Source of the DNA: an uncultured Alphaproteobacteria bacterium
GTDB lineage: Bacteria > Pseudomonadota > Alphaproteobacteria > Sphingomonadales > SMXR01
Assembly: GCA_937126915.1 (NCBI GenBank)
Contig: CAKZLM010000115.1
Span: 1 to 55,942 of the forward strand
Length of the DNA: 55,942 nucleotides
Direction: 5' to 3'
A program made the translations under genes and the position numbers. The notes below the pieces were generated by a model. That model had not been told where the DNA came from. It saw only the letters and a list, made by a program, of their open reading frames with translations, and did not search any database. This document shows, in pieces, positions 8,584 to 16,702 of this stretch (positions are counted from its first letter, which is position 1; each line of letters opens with the position of its first letter).

Positions 8584-9522
8584 TTATTTTAAGTGATTCG
8601 TTTTAATTTTCATCCGGGGGTGTTTTTTTGACACAATCATGATGCCAAGCCCACTTAAAATGAGGGCTAGAGCGGTCCAAGAATTGGCATCTGCCACTTC
8701 ACCCAAAAGGTAATAGCCCCAAATTATGGCGAAAATAGGTAACATGAAGTTATTAAACGACATGAAGGTTACGCCCCGCCTGAATATTATCCATACCATA
8801 ATAAGCGCAGCTAATCCAGAGGTAACAATGCCGAGGTAAATAACGGCAAACCAACCACGAGGGGTAATGTCATAATGCCAGAAAGGATCAAAAATTAAAC
8901 TGATTGGTGTAATTAATATTGCCGCAGCCACCATAACCCCTGTGCCGCTAACCATCGGGTGCATATAATTGGTGCGTTTAATGAAGATATTAGACAGGGC
9001 ATAGCCAACAGTTGCCAGTAAAATCATGATCTGGCCCTGTAACGGCTTAGATTGGAGAGAAAAGTTGCCGCCATCAAACAACACATAAACCCCAGCAAAA
9101 CCAGCCAGCACTGCAATGATGATGGATGGGGTCATTTTTTCATCACTCGTTAAGGCATGAGCAAGAATGACGGTTGCGATGGGGGCAAAGGCCATCAAAA
9201 TTGCAGCAGTGCCAGAATCAACAAATTGTTGCCCCCAGCTGATCATCACAAAGGGGAGGGTGGTTGCTGTAAAGGCCGCGATGAACAATGTTTTCCATGA
9301 TTGTTTATCGCTGGGTAAACTATGGCCTTTAAGCTTAAGAAAAACCCACAAGAAAACGGCAGAAATGACGATGCGGGTGGCGGCGAGGGATAAGGGGCCA
9401 AAGCTATCAAGGCCAATTTTAATAAAGCTAAAACTGCTGGCCCATGTAGCACTTAAAAGAACAAGTGCAAGGATATCAATTGCTTTTAAAGACGAATTTT
9501 GCATAGTTAGACCCGTTATCAT
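8584..9522 (-). CDS. EamA/DMT-superfamily transporter
   Basis: Inner-membrane drug/metabolite transporter of 312 aa with about ten hydrophobic helices arranged as two EamA repeats, the usual size of this family. The first repeat begins at about residue 12 (LALVLLSATWASSFSFIKIGL, with the conserved W-x2-xFxxIK pattern) and the second at about residue 163. Substrate unknown. M7 (9504) is an alternative start and neither site has a good Shine-Dalgarno sequence. The gene is divergent from recX with only 80 nt between them; no functional link is evident. Confidence 0.8.
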   Translation of the reverse strand: MITGLTMQNSSLKAIDILALVLLSATWASSFSFIKIGLDSFGPLSLAATRIVISAVFLWVFLKLKGHSLPSDKQSWKTLFIAAFTATTLPFVMISWGQQFVDSGTAAILMAFAPIATVILAHALTSDEKMTPSIIIAVLAGFAGVYVLFDGGNFSLQSKPLQGQIMILLATVGYALSNIFIKRTNYMHPMVSGTGVMVAAAILITPISLIFDPFWHYDITPRGWFAVIYLGIVTSGLAALIMVWIIFRRGVTFMSFNNFMLPIFAIIWGYYLLGEVADANSWTALALILSGLGIMIVSKKHPRMKIKTNHLK

Positions 9523-9602
9523 TTGCTAGGGCAATTTGTTTTGAAGGGTATGACCTGATACCATTGTGATTGCAATGAGTTTTTTTAAGCAGGATTAGGT
9601 GA

Positions 9603-10139
9603 GTGCGTAAAATCACAGAAAAATCGTTAGAGAATGCGGCTTATTATTATCTTCAGCGCTTTTCAAGCAGTGAAGGAAACCTCCGTAGTGTTCTTAAGCG
9701 AAAGGTTTATAAGCATCATTTAAAAACTGGTGATTCTATTCCTGACCAGGTTGATACATGGATTGAGGAAGTTATTAGTAAATCAAAACGTCTAGGATAT
9801 GTTGATGACCAGTCTTATGCGGATGGCAAAATTCAAGGCTTGTTGGCGCGGGGTAAGTCATTAAAATATATTTATGATTATCTGTATTCTAAACATATTT
9901 CTGCTGATGTGATTGAGTCCTTATTAAACCAGCATTTTAAAGGCGAGGATATTGAAACTGGAGAGTATCAGCTTGAAGCTGCTATTAAGCATGCGCGTAA
10001 AAAACGTTTGGGTGACTACAGGATAAAGGCCTTACCAGAGGATTATCAGGAGCGACAAAAAATCTTACAAAAAGAGATAGGCTCATTGGCGCGGGCAGGA
10101 TTTCCTATTGATATTGCTCTAAAGGTCATTAATAATTGA
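9603..10139 (+). CDS. recX: RecX-family regulatory protein
   Basis: Likely modulator of RecA filaments. 178 aa, mostly helical and basic. The N-terminal block ENAAYYYLQRFSSSEGNLRSVL is characteristic of alphaproteobacterial RecX, followed by a segment with GYVDDQSYADGKI (about residues 60-72) that matches the family's LDD-x-x-F/YA repeat signature, and a third three-helix repeat. It starts at GTG (9603) with AGGA at 9591-9594. recA is not adjacent, which is common. Confidence 0.75.
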   Translation: MRKITEKSLENAAYYYLQRFSSSEGNLRSVLKRKVYKHHLKTGDSIPDQVDTWIEEVISKSKRLGYVDDQSYADGKIQGLLARGKSLKYIYDYLYSKHISADVIESLLNQHFKGEDIETGEYQLEAAIKHARKKRLGDYRIKALPEDYQERQKILQKEIGSLARAGFPIDIALKVINN

Positions 10140-10154
10140 GCTGTAATTGTTATT

Positions 10155-10179
10155 AATCGTAAACGAAATGTTAACGATT
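10155..10179. promoter_or_regulatory. Inverted repeat ahead of the small 67-aa gene
   Basis: AATCGTAAAC (10155-10164) and GTTAACGATT (10170-10179) are complementary at 9 of 10 positions around a 5-nt centre, 65 nt upstream of the small gene. It could be an operator or a leader hairpin. There is no T run, so it is not a standard terminator of recX. Confidence 0.35.
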
Positions 10180-10244
10180 TTGTGTTTAGTTTCACCGTAT
10201 ATAAAGACTATCTCGGGTACAATATAATTTTAGTGAGAATTAAC

Positions 10245-10448
10245 ATGCTATTTGAAGCGATGATTTATAATCGTGATGTTCGTAATTTGGTCGCCAAGAA
10301 ACAACGTCATGACATGTATACCAATGATTGGGCAGATCTACATTATATCGAAGTTGAGGCCCGTGATTTAAATGACGCGCGCCGCATCATGGAACGCAAA
10401 TATCCTCCGTCTCGGGGGTTTGTAATCGAGCAGATTATAGAATTATAA
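10245..10448 (+). CDS. Small hypothetical protein, 67 aa
   Basis: Not recognised. A longer frame opens at 10182, but I chose the ATG at 10245 because the preceding 21 codons look like untranslated sequence and a weak purine site (GAGAAT) lies just ahead. The product is charged, without signal peptide or membrane segment. A central stretch DWADLHYIEVEARDLNDARRI and the ending FVIEQIIEL suggest a compact alpha/beta domain. Codon use resembles its neighbours. It ends 2 nt before the convergent mocA-type gene, so the two 3' ends abut with no room for a separate terminator. Confidence 0.55.
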   Translation: MLFEAMIYNRDVRNLVAKKQRHDMYTNDWADLHYIEVEARDLNDARRIMERKYPPSRGFVIEQIIEL

Positions 10449-10450
10449 GC

Positions 10451-12079
10451 TTATTCATCTAAACGAAGATTATCGAAAGCATCTTGGGTATCAATATCAA
10501 CCAAGATGCTTTTTTTATCATTGGGCACCAACACAAGGCTTTCTGATAGCCTTGATAACAAATTCTTGGCCCCTGTATCGCCCTCTAGCGATAAAAGTTC
10601 AGAAAAATGGCAGTTATGCCACAGCACAGGATTTCCCCGTTTACCCTGCCATGTGGGGGCGGCGATTGTTTGACCATTGGCAATATCAATGGCTGCCGAT
10701 AAGCCTTGATAGACTTCAGGCCCAACTAGCGGCATATCTCCTAAGACAATAAAGCAAGTTTCAATATCTTTGGGTAGGTGTTTAATGCCAGCCTTGATGC
10801 TGCTGGCCTGTCCTGTTTCAAACAAGGAATTATGGATTAAGCTAACATCTTCATCAATTAGGGCATCCTTAATGGCATCTTCCTGGTGGCCAGTTACGAC
10901 CAAGATTGTTTCAATACCGGCCTCTTTCACATTGTTAACAGCATGCTTGATTAAGGCTTTCCCATGGTACGGTTTTAAGAGTTTATTTTCTTCCCCCATC
11001 CGTTTTGACTGGCCGGCCGCTAAAATAACGGCGGCTATTTTTCCTGTAGGTTTTGATGGGCGGGTAAAGTCTCTAAGTTCTGGCCTTTGATTGCTTTCCT
11101 TTAATAACCCACCAACTCCCAGAGATGCGATGAGAGAGGCGTCAATGGGTTGGTTGGCATAAATAAGCTTTAAAATCCAATCAAAGCCATTGATCTTTGG
11201 TGACCTAACACAGCCAGGCAAGCCGATAATCCATTTTTGTTGGTGACGTGCCAGCAACAATAAATTGCCGGGGTCAACGGGCATGCCAAATCGAATGATA
11301 GTGCCGCCTATACGCTCAATCGCTGAGGGGATGACGTCATGGCGATCTTGAATGGCGGATGCCCCTAAAATGAAGATGATATCACTGTCGCCTTGCACGG
11401 TGTTTTCTAAGGCTGCCTCAATATCTTCAACATGATGTTTAATAATCTGTGGTTGGCCTATTGCGGGTTGATCAAAAGGGGCAAGGTGTGAGGCAAGGCT
11501 TGTGGTGATTTTTTTTAAGCCCTTTGATGTTGTCGTGGCACCATCATAGTCATTCTGGGTCATAATTAGCTGGCTGTTATGCGCGCTGAAAGGGGCTGTT
11601 TCCATAGCCAGTTGTTCTGTGCATTGTTGATCAAGTTTGTTAATAGTTTTTTCGCTTACAAAGAAGGGTATAACCTTAATGGTTGCAAGCATTTGTCCTA
11701 CTTTCACAATGGTTTGATCTGCCAAGGTGGAAATGCCAATGTCTTCTGTTTGTTCATTAAGGCGGTTGATCAATGCTTCATTAACCCGAAACAGGCCGTT
11801 TTCTTCTGCATATATATTGACCCGCCCATGATGGGGGTGGCTAATGCGACAATTTTTTAGGTGTAGGCTTTGCGCCAAGGTTGTGGCAGCGAGGTTTTCG
11901 TTTAAATCATCCTTGTCAGGCAGTGCGATATACGCCTTTGAAACCTTATCATGTTTCATCTGCTTAAGGGTTTCATGATCAATGATGTGGCCTTTTTTAA
12001 GGCTCATATTGGGGGTTTTAAGCTTATGAGCAATTACGCCACCAAGTGATTGTGATATGTCAAATAAGCCAAAACGCAT
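10451..12079 (-). CDS. mocA: Molybdopterin-binding domain fused to MobA-like cytidylyltransferase (MocA-type)
   Basis: 542-aa fusion. The first half ends in a molybdopterin-binding (MoaB/Mog-like) segment with ILGASAIQDRHDVIPSAIE at residues 237-255. The second half is a MobA-like nucleotidyltransferase opening with LAAGQSKRMG at 353-362 and containing VLGDMPLV near residue 449. The C-terminal type in MocA attaches CMP to molybdopterin, giving the cytosine dinucleotide cofactor used by CO dehydrogenase-type and related hydroxylases (known for MocA). The same fusion architecture occurs in alphaproteobacterial accessory operons. The gene follows xdhC after 9 nt on the same strand, and coxG starts the set, so the three probably mature one molybdenum hydroxylase that lies elsewhere. 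Confidence 0.8.
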   Translation of the reverse strand: MRFGLFDISQSLGGVIAHKLKTPNMSLKKGHIIDHETLKQMKHDKVSKAYIALPDKDDLNENLAATTLAQSLHLKNCRISHPHHGRVNIYAEENGLFRVNEALINRLNEQTEDIGISTLADQTIVKVGQMLATIKVIPFFVSEKTINKLDQQCTEQLAMETAPFSAHNSQLIMTQNDYDGATTTSKGLKKITTSLASHLAPFDQPAIGQPQIIKHHVEDIEAALENTVQGDSDIIFILGASAIQDRHDVIPSAIERIGGTIIRFGMPVDPGNLLLLARHQQKWIIGLPGCVRSPKINGFDWILKLIYANQPIDASLIASLGVGGLLKESNQRPELRDFTRPSKPTGKIAAVILAAGQSKRMGEENKLLKPYHGKALIKHAVNNVKEAGIETILVVTGHQEDAIKDALIDEDVSLIHNSLFETGQASSIKAGIKHLPKDIETCFIVLGDMPLVGPEVYQGLSAAIDIANGQTIAAPTWQGKRGNPVLWHNCHFSELLSLEGDTGAKNLLSRLSESLVLVPNDKKSILVDIDTQDAFDNLRLDE

Positions 12080-12088
12080 AAATTATCC

Positions 12089-13066
12089 CTAAAAGCGCGG
12101 TTTTCTGTAATGGGCAATTGTTTGTGCCAATATTGACACAGCTATTTCTTCAGGCCCTTTTGCCCCAATGTCTATGCCGACAGGGCCATCAATTGTGTCG
12201 ATAATTTCTTTATCAATGCCAGCCGCGATTAAACGGTTAACTCTGGCAGCGTGGGTTTTTTGGCTACCCAAACAGCCAATATAATAAGGCAATGTATCAC
12301 CACCTAGCCATGTTAAAAGGGCCGCGTCATCCAATTTAGGGTCATGGGTTAGGGTAACTAAGGCGGTGTGTTGATCCGGGCTAATGTCACTTAAAACATC
12401 ATCGGGCCAATCAGTGATCATTGTGATGCCATCAAAGCCATCTTGGTCGGTAAAAGAACTTCTTGGGTCAATGATGGTAACATCAAAGCCAGTTTGTTTT
12501 GCCATCGGTGCCAGATGTTTGGCAATATGGACGGCCCCAATAACAAAAAGTCTTTTGGGGGGATGAATGATGTTAATGAAATGATTGTCATCATAAGGGA
12601 TCGTTTGGGCTGTTTGGTACTCTTCTAGCCCAATTGTCCCAATGTCGGGGTCTTGGATAAAAGCATAGGCGGTGCGTGATTGATCAAAATGGCTGGCTAG
12701 CTTTAGATAGGACATAAGGTCATTACCAACGGGTTCTATCAGCACGGTTATTTTACCACCACAGGCAAGCCCCAAAGACCACGCATCATCATTAGATACA
12801 CCGTATGTGAGTAATTTTGATTGGTTGTTTTCAATCACTTCTTGCGCGTTGGCAATGACATCGCCCTCAACACAGCCGCCACTGACAGAGCCCTCAAATT
12901 TACCATCATCGCGAATAACTAGAAAACTGCCTGCTGGGCGCGGTGCCGATCCCCATGTGTTAATAACAGTGGCAAGGGCAACACGGTGATCCTTTTGTGT
13001 CCACTCAAATATTTTGTTGAGCGGGGCGGTGGTGGTTGTGTGAAAGTGTAAGGGGGTCGCAGTCAT
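12089..13066 (-). CDS. xdhC: XdhC/CoxI family molybdenum cofactor chaperone
   Basis: Predicted chaperone that binds sulfurated molybdenum cofactor and inserts it into xanthine dehydrogenase-type enzymes. 325 aa in two domains. The N-terminal XdhC/CoxI part carries SGGCVEGDV at residues 62-70 and ACGGK at 101-105. The C-terminal Rossmann-like part starts at about residue 174 (LFVIGAVHIAKHLAP) and ends with the family block GAKGPEEIAVSILAQ. It sits between coxG and the mocA-type fusion. Which hydroxylase it serves cannot be read from the window. Confidence 0.85.
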   Translation of the reverse strand: MTATPLHFHTTTTAPLNKIFEWTQKDHRVALATVINTWGSAPRPAGSFLVIRDDGKFEGSVSGGCVEGDVIANAQEVIENNQSKLLTYGVSNDDAWSLGLACGGKITVLIEPVGNDLMSYLKLASHFDQSRTAYAFIQDPDIGTIGLEEYQTAQTIPYDDNHFINIIHPPKRLFVIGAVHIAKHLAPMAKQTGFDVTIIDPRSSFTDQDGFDGITMITDWPDDVLSDISPDQHTALVTLTHDPKLDDAALLTWLGGDTLPYYIGCLGSQKTHAARVNRLIAAGIDKEIIDTIDGPVGIDIGAKGPEEIAVSILAQTIAHYRKPRF

Positions 13067-13083
13067 GGGTGGGACAAATCCTT

Positions 13084-13536
13084 TTAGCCGTGTTTTTCAA
13101 TAGCAACGTCTTTAAATTTTTCAAAAAATTGATCGGCCAATTTTTGGGTGGAGCCTTTAATGAGACGGGCCCCTATTTGGGCCAGTTTGCCGCCAACGCT
13201 TGCATCAATCTCAAAGGTGAGGGTGGTCATGTCATCGCCAAGTTCTTCCAATGACACATGCGCTTTGCCTTTTGCAAACCCTGCGGCACCGCCTTTACCT
13301 TGTCCAAACAAGGTATAGCTTTTGGGTTCGTTAAGGTCCTCAAGGGTGATGCTTCCTTTAAATTTTGCTTTAACGGGACCAATTTTTGTGGTGATGGCGG
13401 CTTCTAATTCATGATCACCAACCCAGTCTAATTGCTCGCAACCGGGGATGCATTCTTTCAGAACAGCAATATCATTCAACGCATCCCAAACTTTTTGTCG
13501 GGCGAGAGGGATTTCAGTTTGACCATTAAATTCCAT
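13084..13536 (-). CDS. coxG: CoxG-like SRPBCC protein
   Basis: 150-aa START/SRPBCC-fold protein of the carbon monoxide dehydrogenase subunit G family, which is thought to help recruit or mature molybdenum hydroxylases at the membrane. The N-terminus MEFNGQTEIPLARQKVWDAL and the centre CIPGCEQL are typical of the family, as is the glycine-rich GQGKGGAAGFAKG. It lacks the long C-terminal membrane extension found in some CoxG proteins. It is first in the accessory set, 17 nt before xdhC. Confidence 0.85.
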   Translation of the reverse strand: MEFNGQTEIPLARQKVWDALNDIAVLKECIPGCEQLDWVGDHELEAAITTKIGPVKAKFKGSITLEDLNEPKSYTLFGQGKGGAAGFAKGKAHVSLEELGDDMTTLTFEIDASVGGKLAQIGARLIKGSTQKLADQFFEKFKDVAIEKHG

Positions 13537-13604
13537 AAATTTTTCTCATAATTTTTTAACAAATATTGAACTAGTTTCTCTCTATTTGGGTATGATATAA
13601 TAAG

Positions 13605-13639
13605 AAAATCAAGACGTTTGTTCGGTTTCTCTTGATTTT
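13605..13639 (+). promoter_or_regulatory. Perfect 10-bp hairpin in the nhaB upstream region
   Basis: AAAATCAAGA (13605-13614) and TCTTGATTTT (13630-13639) are perfectly complementary around a 15-nt loop, 80 nt ahead of nhaB. A perfect TATAAT lies just before it at 13596-13601, though I see no good -35 at normal spacing. If that -10 is used, the transcript would begin within the left arm. It may therefore be a DNA operator or a leader structure; I cannot match it to a known riboswitch. Confidence 0.4.
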
Positions 13640-13718
13640 ATGGTCGGGTCTCCTCTAAAACACAAGCGGTGATTCAAGAACTTAAAACTTATGATAAACA
13701 TATATAGAGAGTACAATC

Positions 13719-15305
13719 ATGCGAACATTAACTAATCCCTATGCTCGAATTTTTATGGGGAATTCTCCCGAATGGTATAAATTTACCATCATCGGGTTTT
13801 TGATTCTTAACCCTATTATTCTTGCCACTATGGGGCCTTATGTTGCTGGCTGGGCGTTAGTTGGTCAGTTTATTTTTACCCTAGCAATGGCATTGAAATG
13901 TTATCCCCTTCAACCGGGTGGTTTATTGGCCATTGAAGCTGTCTTCATGAAAATGACATCGCCAGAAATGGTATATCATGAAATTGAAATGAACCTTGAA
14001 GTGATCTTGCTATTGGTCTTCATGGTTGCTGGTATCTATTTCATGAAAGACATGTTGATGTATATCTTCACCAAGCTTTTGATTAAAGTTCGGTCTAAGA
14101 TTGCCTTGTCATTGATGTTCTCTGGTAGTGCTGCTGTAATGTCTGCCTTTTTGGACGCCTTAACAGTTACCGCCGTAATTATTACCATTGCCGTTGGTTT
14201 CTATGGTATTTACCACAAAGTGGCTTCTGGTAAAGAGTTTCACCATGATCATGATCACGGTGATGACGCTACCTTAACTTTTGGTCATGACGACCTTGAG
14301 ACATTCCGCGCTTTCTTACGCAGCCTTTTAATGCACGCCGCTGTTGGTACCGCCCTTGGTGGTGTTTGTACTTTGGTGGGGGAACCACAAAACATTATCA
14401 TTGGTAACCGTGCTGGTTGGGACTTTATCGAATTCTTCTTCCGCATGTCACCCGTAACGATCCCTGTTTTGATCTCAGGCCTTCTAACCGTTATTGTATT
14501 GGAAAAAGTGAAGTTCCTAGATTATGGAACCGAGCTTCCCGAGAACGTTTATAAAATTTTGGCTGAATATGAAGCTTATATGGACAGCAAGCGTACTCCA
14601 ATGGACAATGCTAAATTGGTTGTTCAAGGCATTGTCGCTGTTTGGTTGGTAATTGGTTTATTGTTCCACTTTGCAGCCGTTGGTATCATTGGTTTGTCTG
14701 TGATCGTTCTTGCCACAGCCTTTAGCGGTGTAACCGATGAACATGCCATTGGTAAGGCATTTGAAGAAGCGCTACCATTTACCTCGTTATTGGTGGTGTT
14801 CTTTGCTGTTGTTGCTGTGATTAATGACCAAAAATTGTTCCAGCCTGTAACAGATTGGGTATTAAGCCTTGAGGGCACGGGTCAAATCACATCACTGTAT
14901 CTAGCAAATGGCTTCTTATCAGCTATCTCTGATAACGTGTTTGTGGCAACTGTTTACGTGGGTGAAGTACAAAACGCTTTGTTAAATGGTGTTATCGATC
15001 GTGACACGTTTGATTTAATGTCTGTAGCTATTAACACAGGTACTAACATCCCATCAGTGGCAACTCCTAATGGTCAAGCTGCCTTCTTGTTCTTGCTAAC
15101 ATCGGCTATTGCACCGTTAATTCGTTTGTCTTATGGCCGCATGGTTATGCTTGCTTTGCCATACACCATTGTCATGACATTGGTTGGTTATTTAGCTGTA
15201 AGCAACTTGTTGGTGCCATATACTGATGTGTTATATGACAAGCATTTGATCAACCACCACACTGTGGAAGAAATGACATCAGATGCGGTGAAAAACTCAC
15301 ACTAA
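13719..15305 (+). CDS. nhaB: Na+/H+ antiporter NhaB
   Basis: Inner-membrane antiporter exporting sodium in exchange for protons, relevant for marine or alkaline life. 528 aa, close to the usual 510-530, with about ten to twelve membrane helices. Family blocks include the N-terminus [30 protein letters not shown] near residues 144-155, and [20 protein letters not shown] His/Asp-rich cytoplasmic or periplasmic loop (HHDHDHGDD at 175-183, then GHDD) is more pronounced than I expect for the family and might bind metal or sense pH (inference). AGAGAGT 8 nt before the ATG is the ribosome site. It is a single-gene unit with its own terminator. Confidence 0.9.
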   Translation: MRTLTNPYARIFMGNSPEWYKFTIIGFLILNPIILATMGPYVAGWALVGQFIFTLAMALKCYPLQPGGLLAIEAVFMKMTSPEMVYHEIEMNLEVILLLVFMVAGIYFMKDMLMYIFTKLLIKVRSKIALSLMFSGSAAVMSAFLDALTVTAVIITIAVGFYGIYHKVASGKEFHHDHDHGDDATLTFGHDDLETFRAFLRSLLMHAAVGTALGGVCTLVGEPQNIIIGNRAGWDFIEFFFRMSPVTIPVLISGLLTVIVLEKVKFLDYGTELPENVYKILAEYEAYMDSKRTPMDNAKLVVQGIVAVWLVIGLLFHFAAVGIIGLSVIVLATAFSGVTDEHAIGKAFEEALPFTSLLVVFFAVVAVINDQKLFQPVTDWVLSLEGTGQITSLYLANGFLSAISDNVFVATVYVGEVQNALLNGVIDRDTFDLMSVAINTGTNIPSVATPNGQAAFLFLLTSAIAPLIRLSYGRMVMLALPYTIVMTLVGYLAVSNLLVPYTDVLYDKHLINHHTVEEMTSDAVKNSH

Positions 15306-15368
15306 TCTACGTGTTATGCTAGATTTGACATGCAAGTACACTAAAGAAATCACAAAATTGTGATAATT

Positions 15369-15403
15369 ATAGGCCGGATTGGAATTACACCAATCCGGCC
15401 TAT
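15369..15403 (+). terminator. Strong hairpin terminator after nhaB
   Basis: A perfect 14-bp stem, ATAGGCCGGATTGG (15369-15382) with CCAATCCGGCCTAT (15390-15403), and a 7-nt loop, followed by a weak TTTGTT tract. Confidence 0.8.
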
Positions 15404-15430
15404 TTGTTATAACGTAGACAATAAAAGGAA

Positions 15431-15495
15431 GCATAACTCCCTTAGTATATGCTCGAAACAACAATGACCGTAAGACGAAAGTTTGTCTTAGGAGT
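15431..15495 (+). promoter_or_regulatory. Structured leader of the double cold shock gene
   Basis: The 5' region carries two possible stems. TAAGAC (15471-15476) pairs with GTCTTA (15485-15490) directly against the AGGAG ribosome site. Upstream, GCATA (15431-15435) pairs with TATGC (15448-15452), with ACTCC in the loop (15436-15440) that can instead pair with GGAGT at 15491-15495. This is an arrangement where temperature could switch ribosome access; the role is inferred. Confidence 0.35.
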
Positions 15496-15501
15496 ATAAA
15501 A

Positions 15502-16053
15502 ATGAGTGAAAATAACACGAGTACTGTTAGCTCGATCCCAGTCGAAGCCGAGCAGTTAACAGGAAAAGTAAAGTGGTTTGATGGTATCAAAGGCTATGGC
15601 TTTATTGAATGCCCGAATGGTGGTACTGATATCTTAATCCATTTCTCAATTTTGCGCGAAATTGGTCGACGCTCTCTTCCTGAGGGGGCTACTGTTGATG
15701 TGCAGGTTGTTAAGGGGCCTAAAGGACGTCAAGCTATTCGAATTAGCGAGGTTGACCTTTCGACGGCTGTTGAAATGGATCAAGGGCAAGATGGTATTGG
15801 GCAGTTTGTCATGCCAGATGTGGTTGGTGACCCTGAGCCAGTTACCGTGAAATGGTTTAATCGTTTACGTGGGTATGGCTTTGTGTCTCGTGGTGAAGGC
15901 ACCAGAGACATTTTTGTACATATGGAAACATTGCGCAATGCGGGCATTGAAGAAATTTATCCCGGTCAAGAAATTACCGTTAGCATCGGTGAGGGTGAGC
16001 GTGGTCCTTTGGTTGCCAAGATAGCAACTTCAATTGAAGAGGCAAATTCCTAG
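15502..16053 (+). CDS. Double-domain cold shock protein
   Basis: 183-aa nucleic acid-binding protein with two CspA-type OB folds, a form common in Alphaproteobacteria. CSD1 spans about residues 20-82 ([16 protein letters not shown], then DILIHFS). CSD2 spans about 113-175 ([16 protein letters not shown], then DIFVHME). Both keep the RNP1-like aromatic residues and the RNP2-like segment, so both should bind single-stranded RNA or DNA. An acidic linker (EMDQGQDG) joins them. AGGAG at 15490-15494 precedes the ATG by 7 nt, and its leader can form competing stems. Confidence 0.9.
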   Translation: MSENNTSTVSSIPVEAEQLTGKVKWFDGIKGYGFIECPNGGTDILIHFSILREIGRRSLPEGATVDVQVVKGPKGRQAIRISEVDLSTAVEMDQGQDGIGQFVMPDVVGDPEPVTVKWFNRLRGYGFVSRGEGTRDIFVHMETLRNAGIEEIYPGQEITVSIGEGERGPLVAKIATSIEEANS

Positions 16054-16080
16054 CCAATACCAAAAACAGATTTTAAAGAG

Positions 16081-16114
16081 ACGCGCCATCGTCAAAGGTT
16101 GGCGCGTTTTTTTT
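16081..16114 (+). terminator. Rho-independent terminator after the cold shock gene
   Basis: ACGCGCCA (16081-16088) pairs with TGGCGCGT (16100-16107) over an 11-nt loop, followed by a run of eight T to 16114. Confidence 0.9.
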
Positions 16115-16181
16115 ATGGTAAATTGGTCATCATCGGTTACATTTATGTCGATTTCTCCTGCAAAATTCATAGGAAGTTTTT

Positions 16182-16589
16182 ATGAGTAACTTGATACCAA
16201 AAGGATTTCAGCCCATTCAGTCGTCTAACCCATTTGCTGGGCATTTGGGGCCGCTTTACGAAAAAAAAATCGATGACGGTTCGTGGGCGCGTGGTTTTTT
16301 GGTGGAAGAAAAACATTGTAACCAAGCAAAAGTGACACACGGTGGCATGGTGATGACTTTTGCGGATGTGTTGCTGGCCCGCGCGGTTATGTCTATGCAT
16401 GAACCGCCTTTTGTAACTGTTCGCTTAACCACTGACTTTATCGGCCCCGGTCTTTTAGGGCAGTGGGTGGAAGGGCGCGCCCGCATAACGGGTCGTGATA
16501 AAGCCTTAATCTTTGTTGAAGGGGAAATTGTTTCAAGACAAAAACCTGTCGCCAGCGTGCAGGGCAGCTTTAAACTATTACGCGCTTAA
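16182..16589 (+). CDS. PaaI-like hotdog-fold acyl-CoA thioesterase
   Basis: 135-aa single hotdog domain of the PaaI/YbgC-type thioesterase group, predicted to hydrolyse an acyl-CoA (substrate unknown). The signature HGGMVMTFADVLLARA (residues 53-68) is the active-site helix, and TVRLTTDFIGPGLLGQWVEGRA is the following conserved strand region. AGGAAG lies 6-7 nt before the ATG. It stands alone between a terminator and the efflux operon. Confidence 0.8.
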   Translation: MSNLIPKGFQPIQSSNPFAGHLGPLYEKKIDDGSWARGFLVEEKHCNQAKVTHGGMVMTFADVLLARAVMSMHEPPFVTVRLTTDFIGPGLLGQWVEGRARITGRDKALIFVEGEIVSRQKPVASVQGSFKLLRA

Positions 16590-16702
16590 TTAAATGAGAG
16601 AGACACTGATCTCATATTTTGTTGATCCATTCACCCGCTAAATCAGTAAGCAGAGAGAGTGTGTGAAATCTAAGAAATCAATTGGGCGTGGGGTTCTGAG
16701 CA

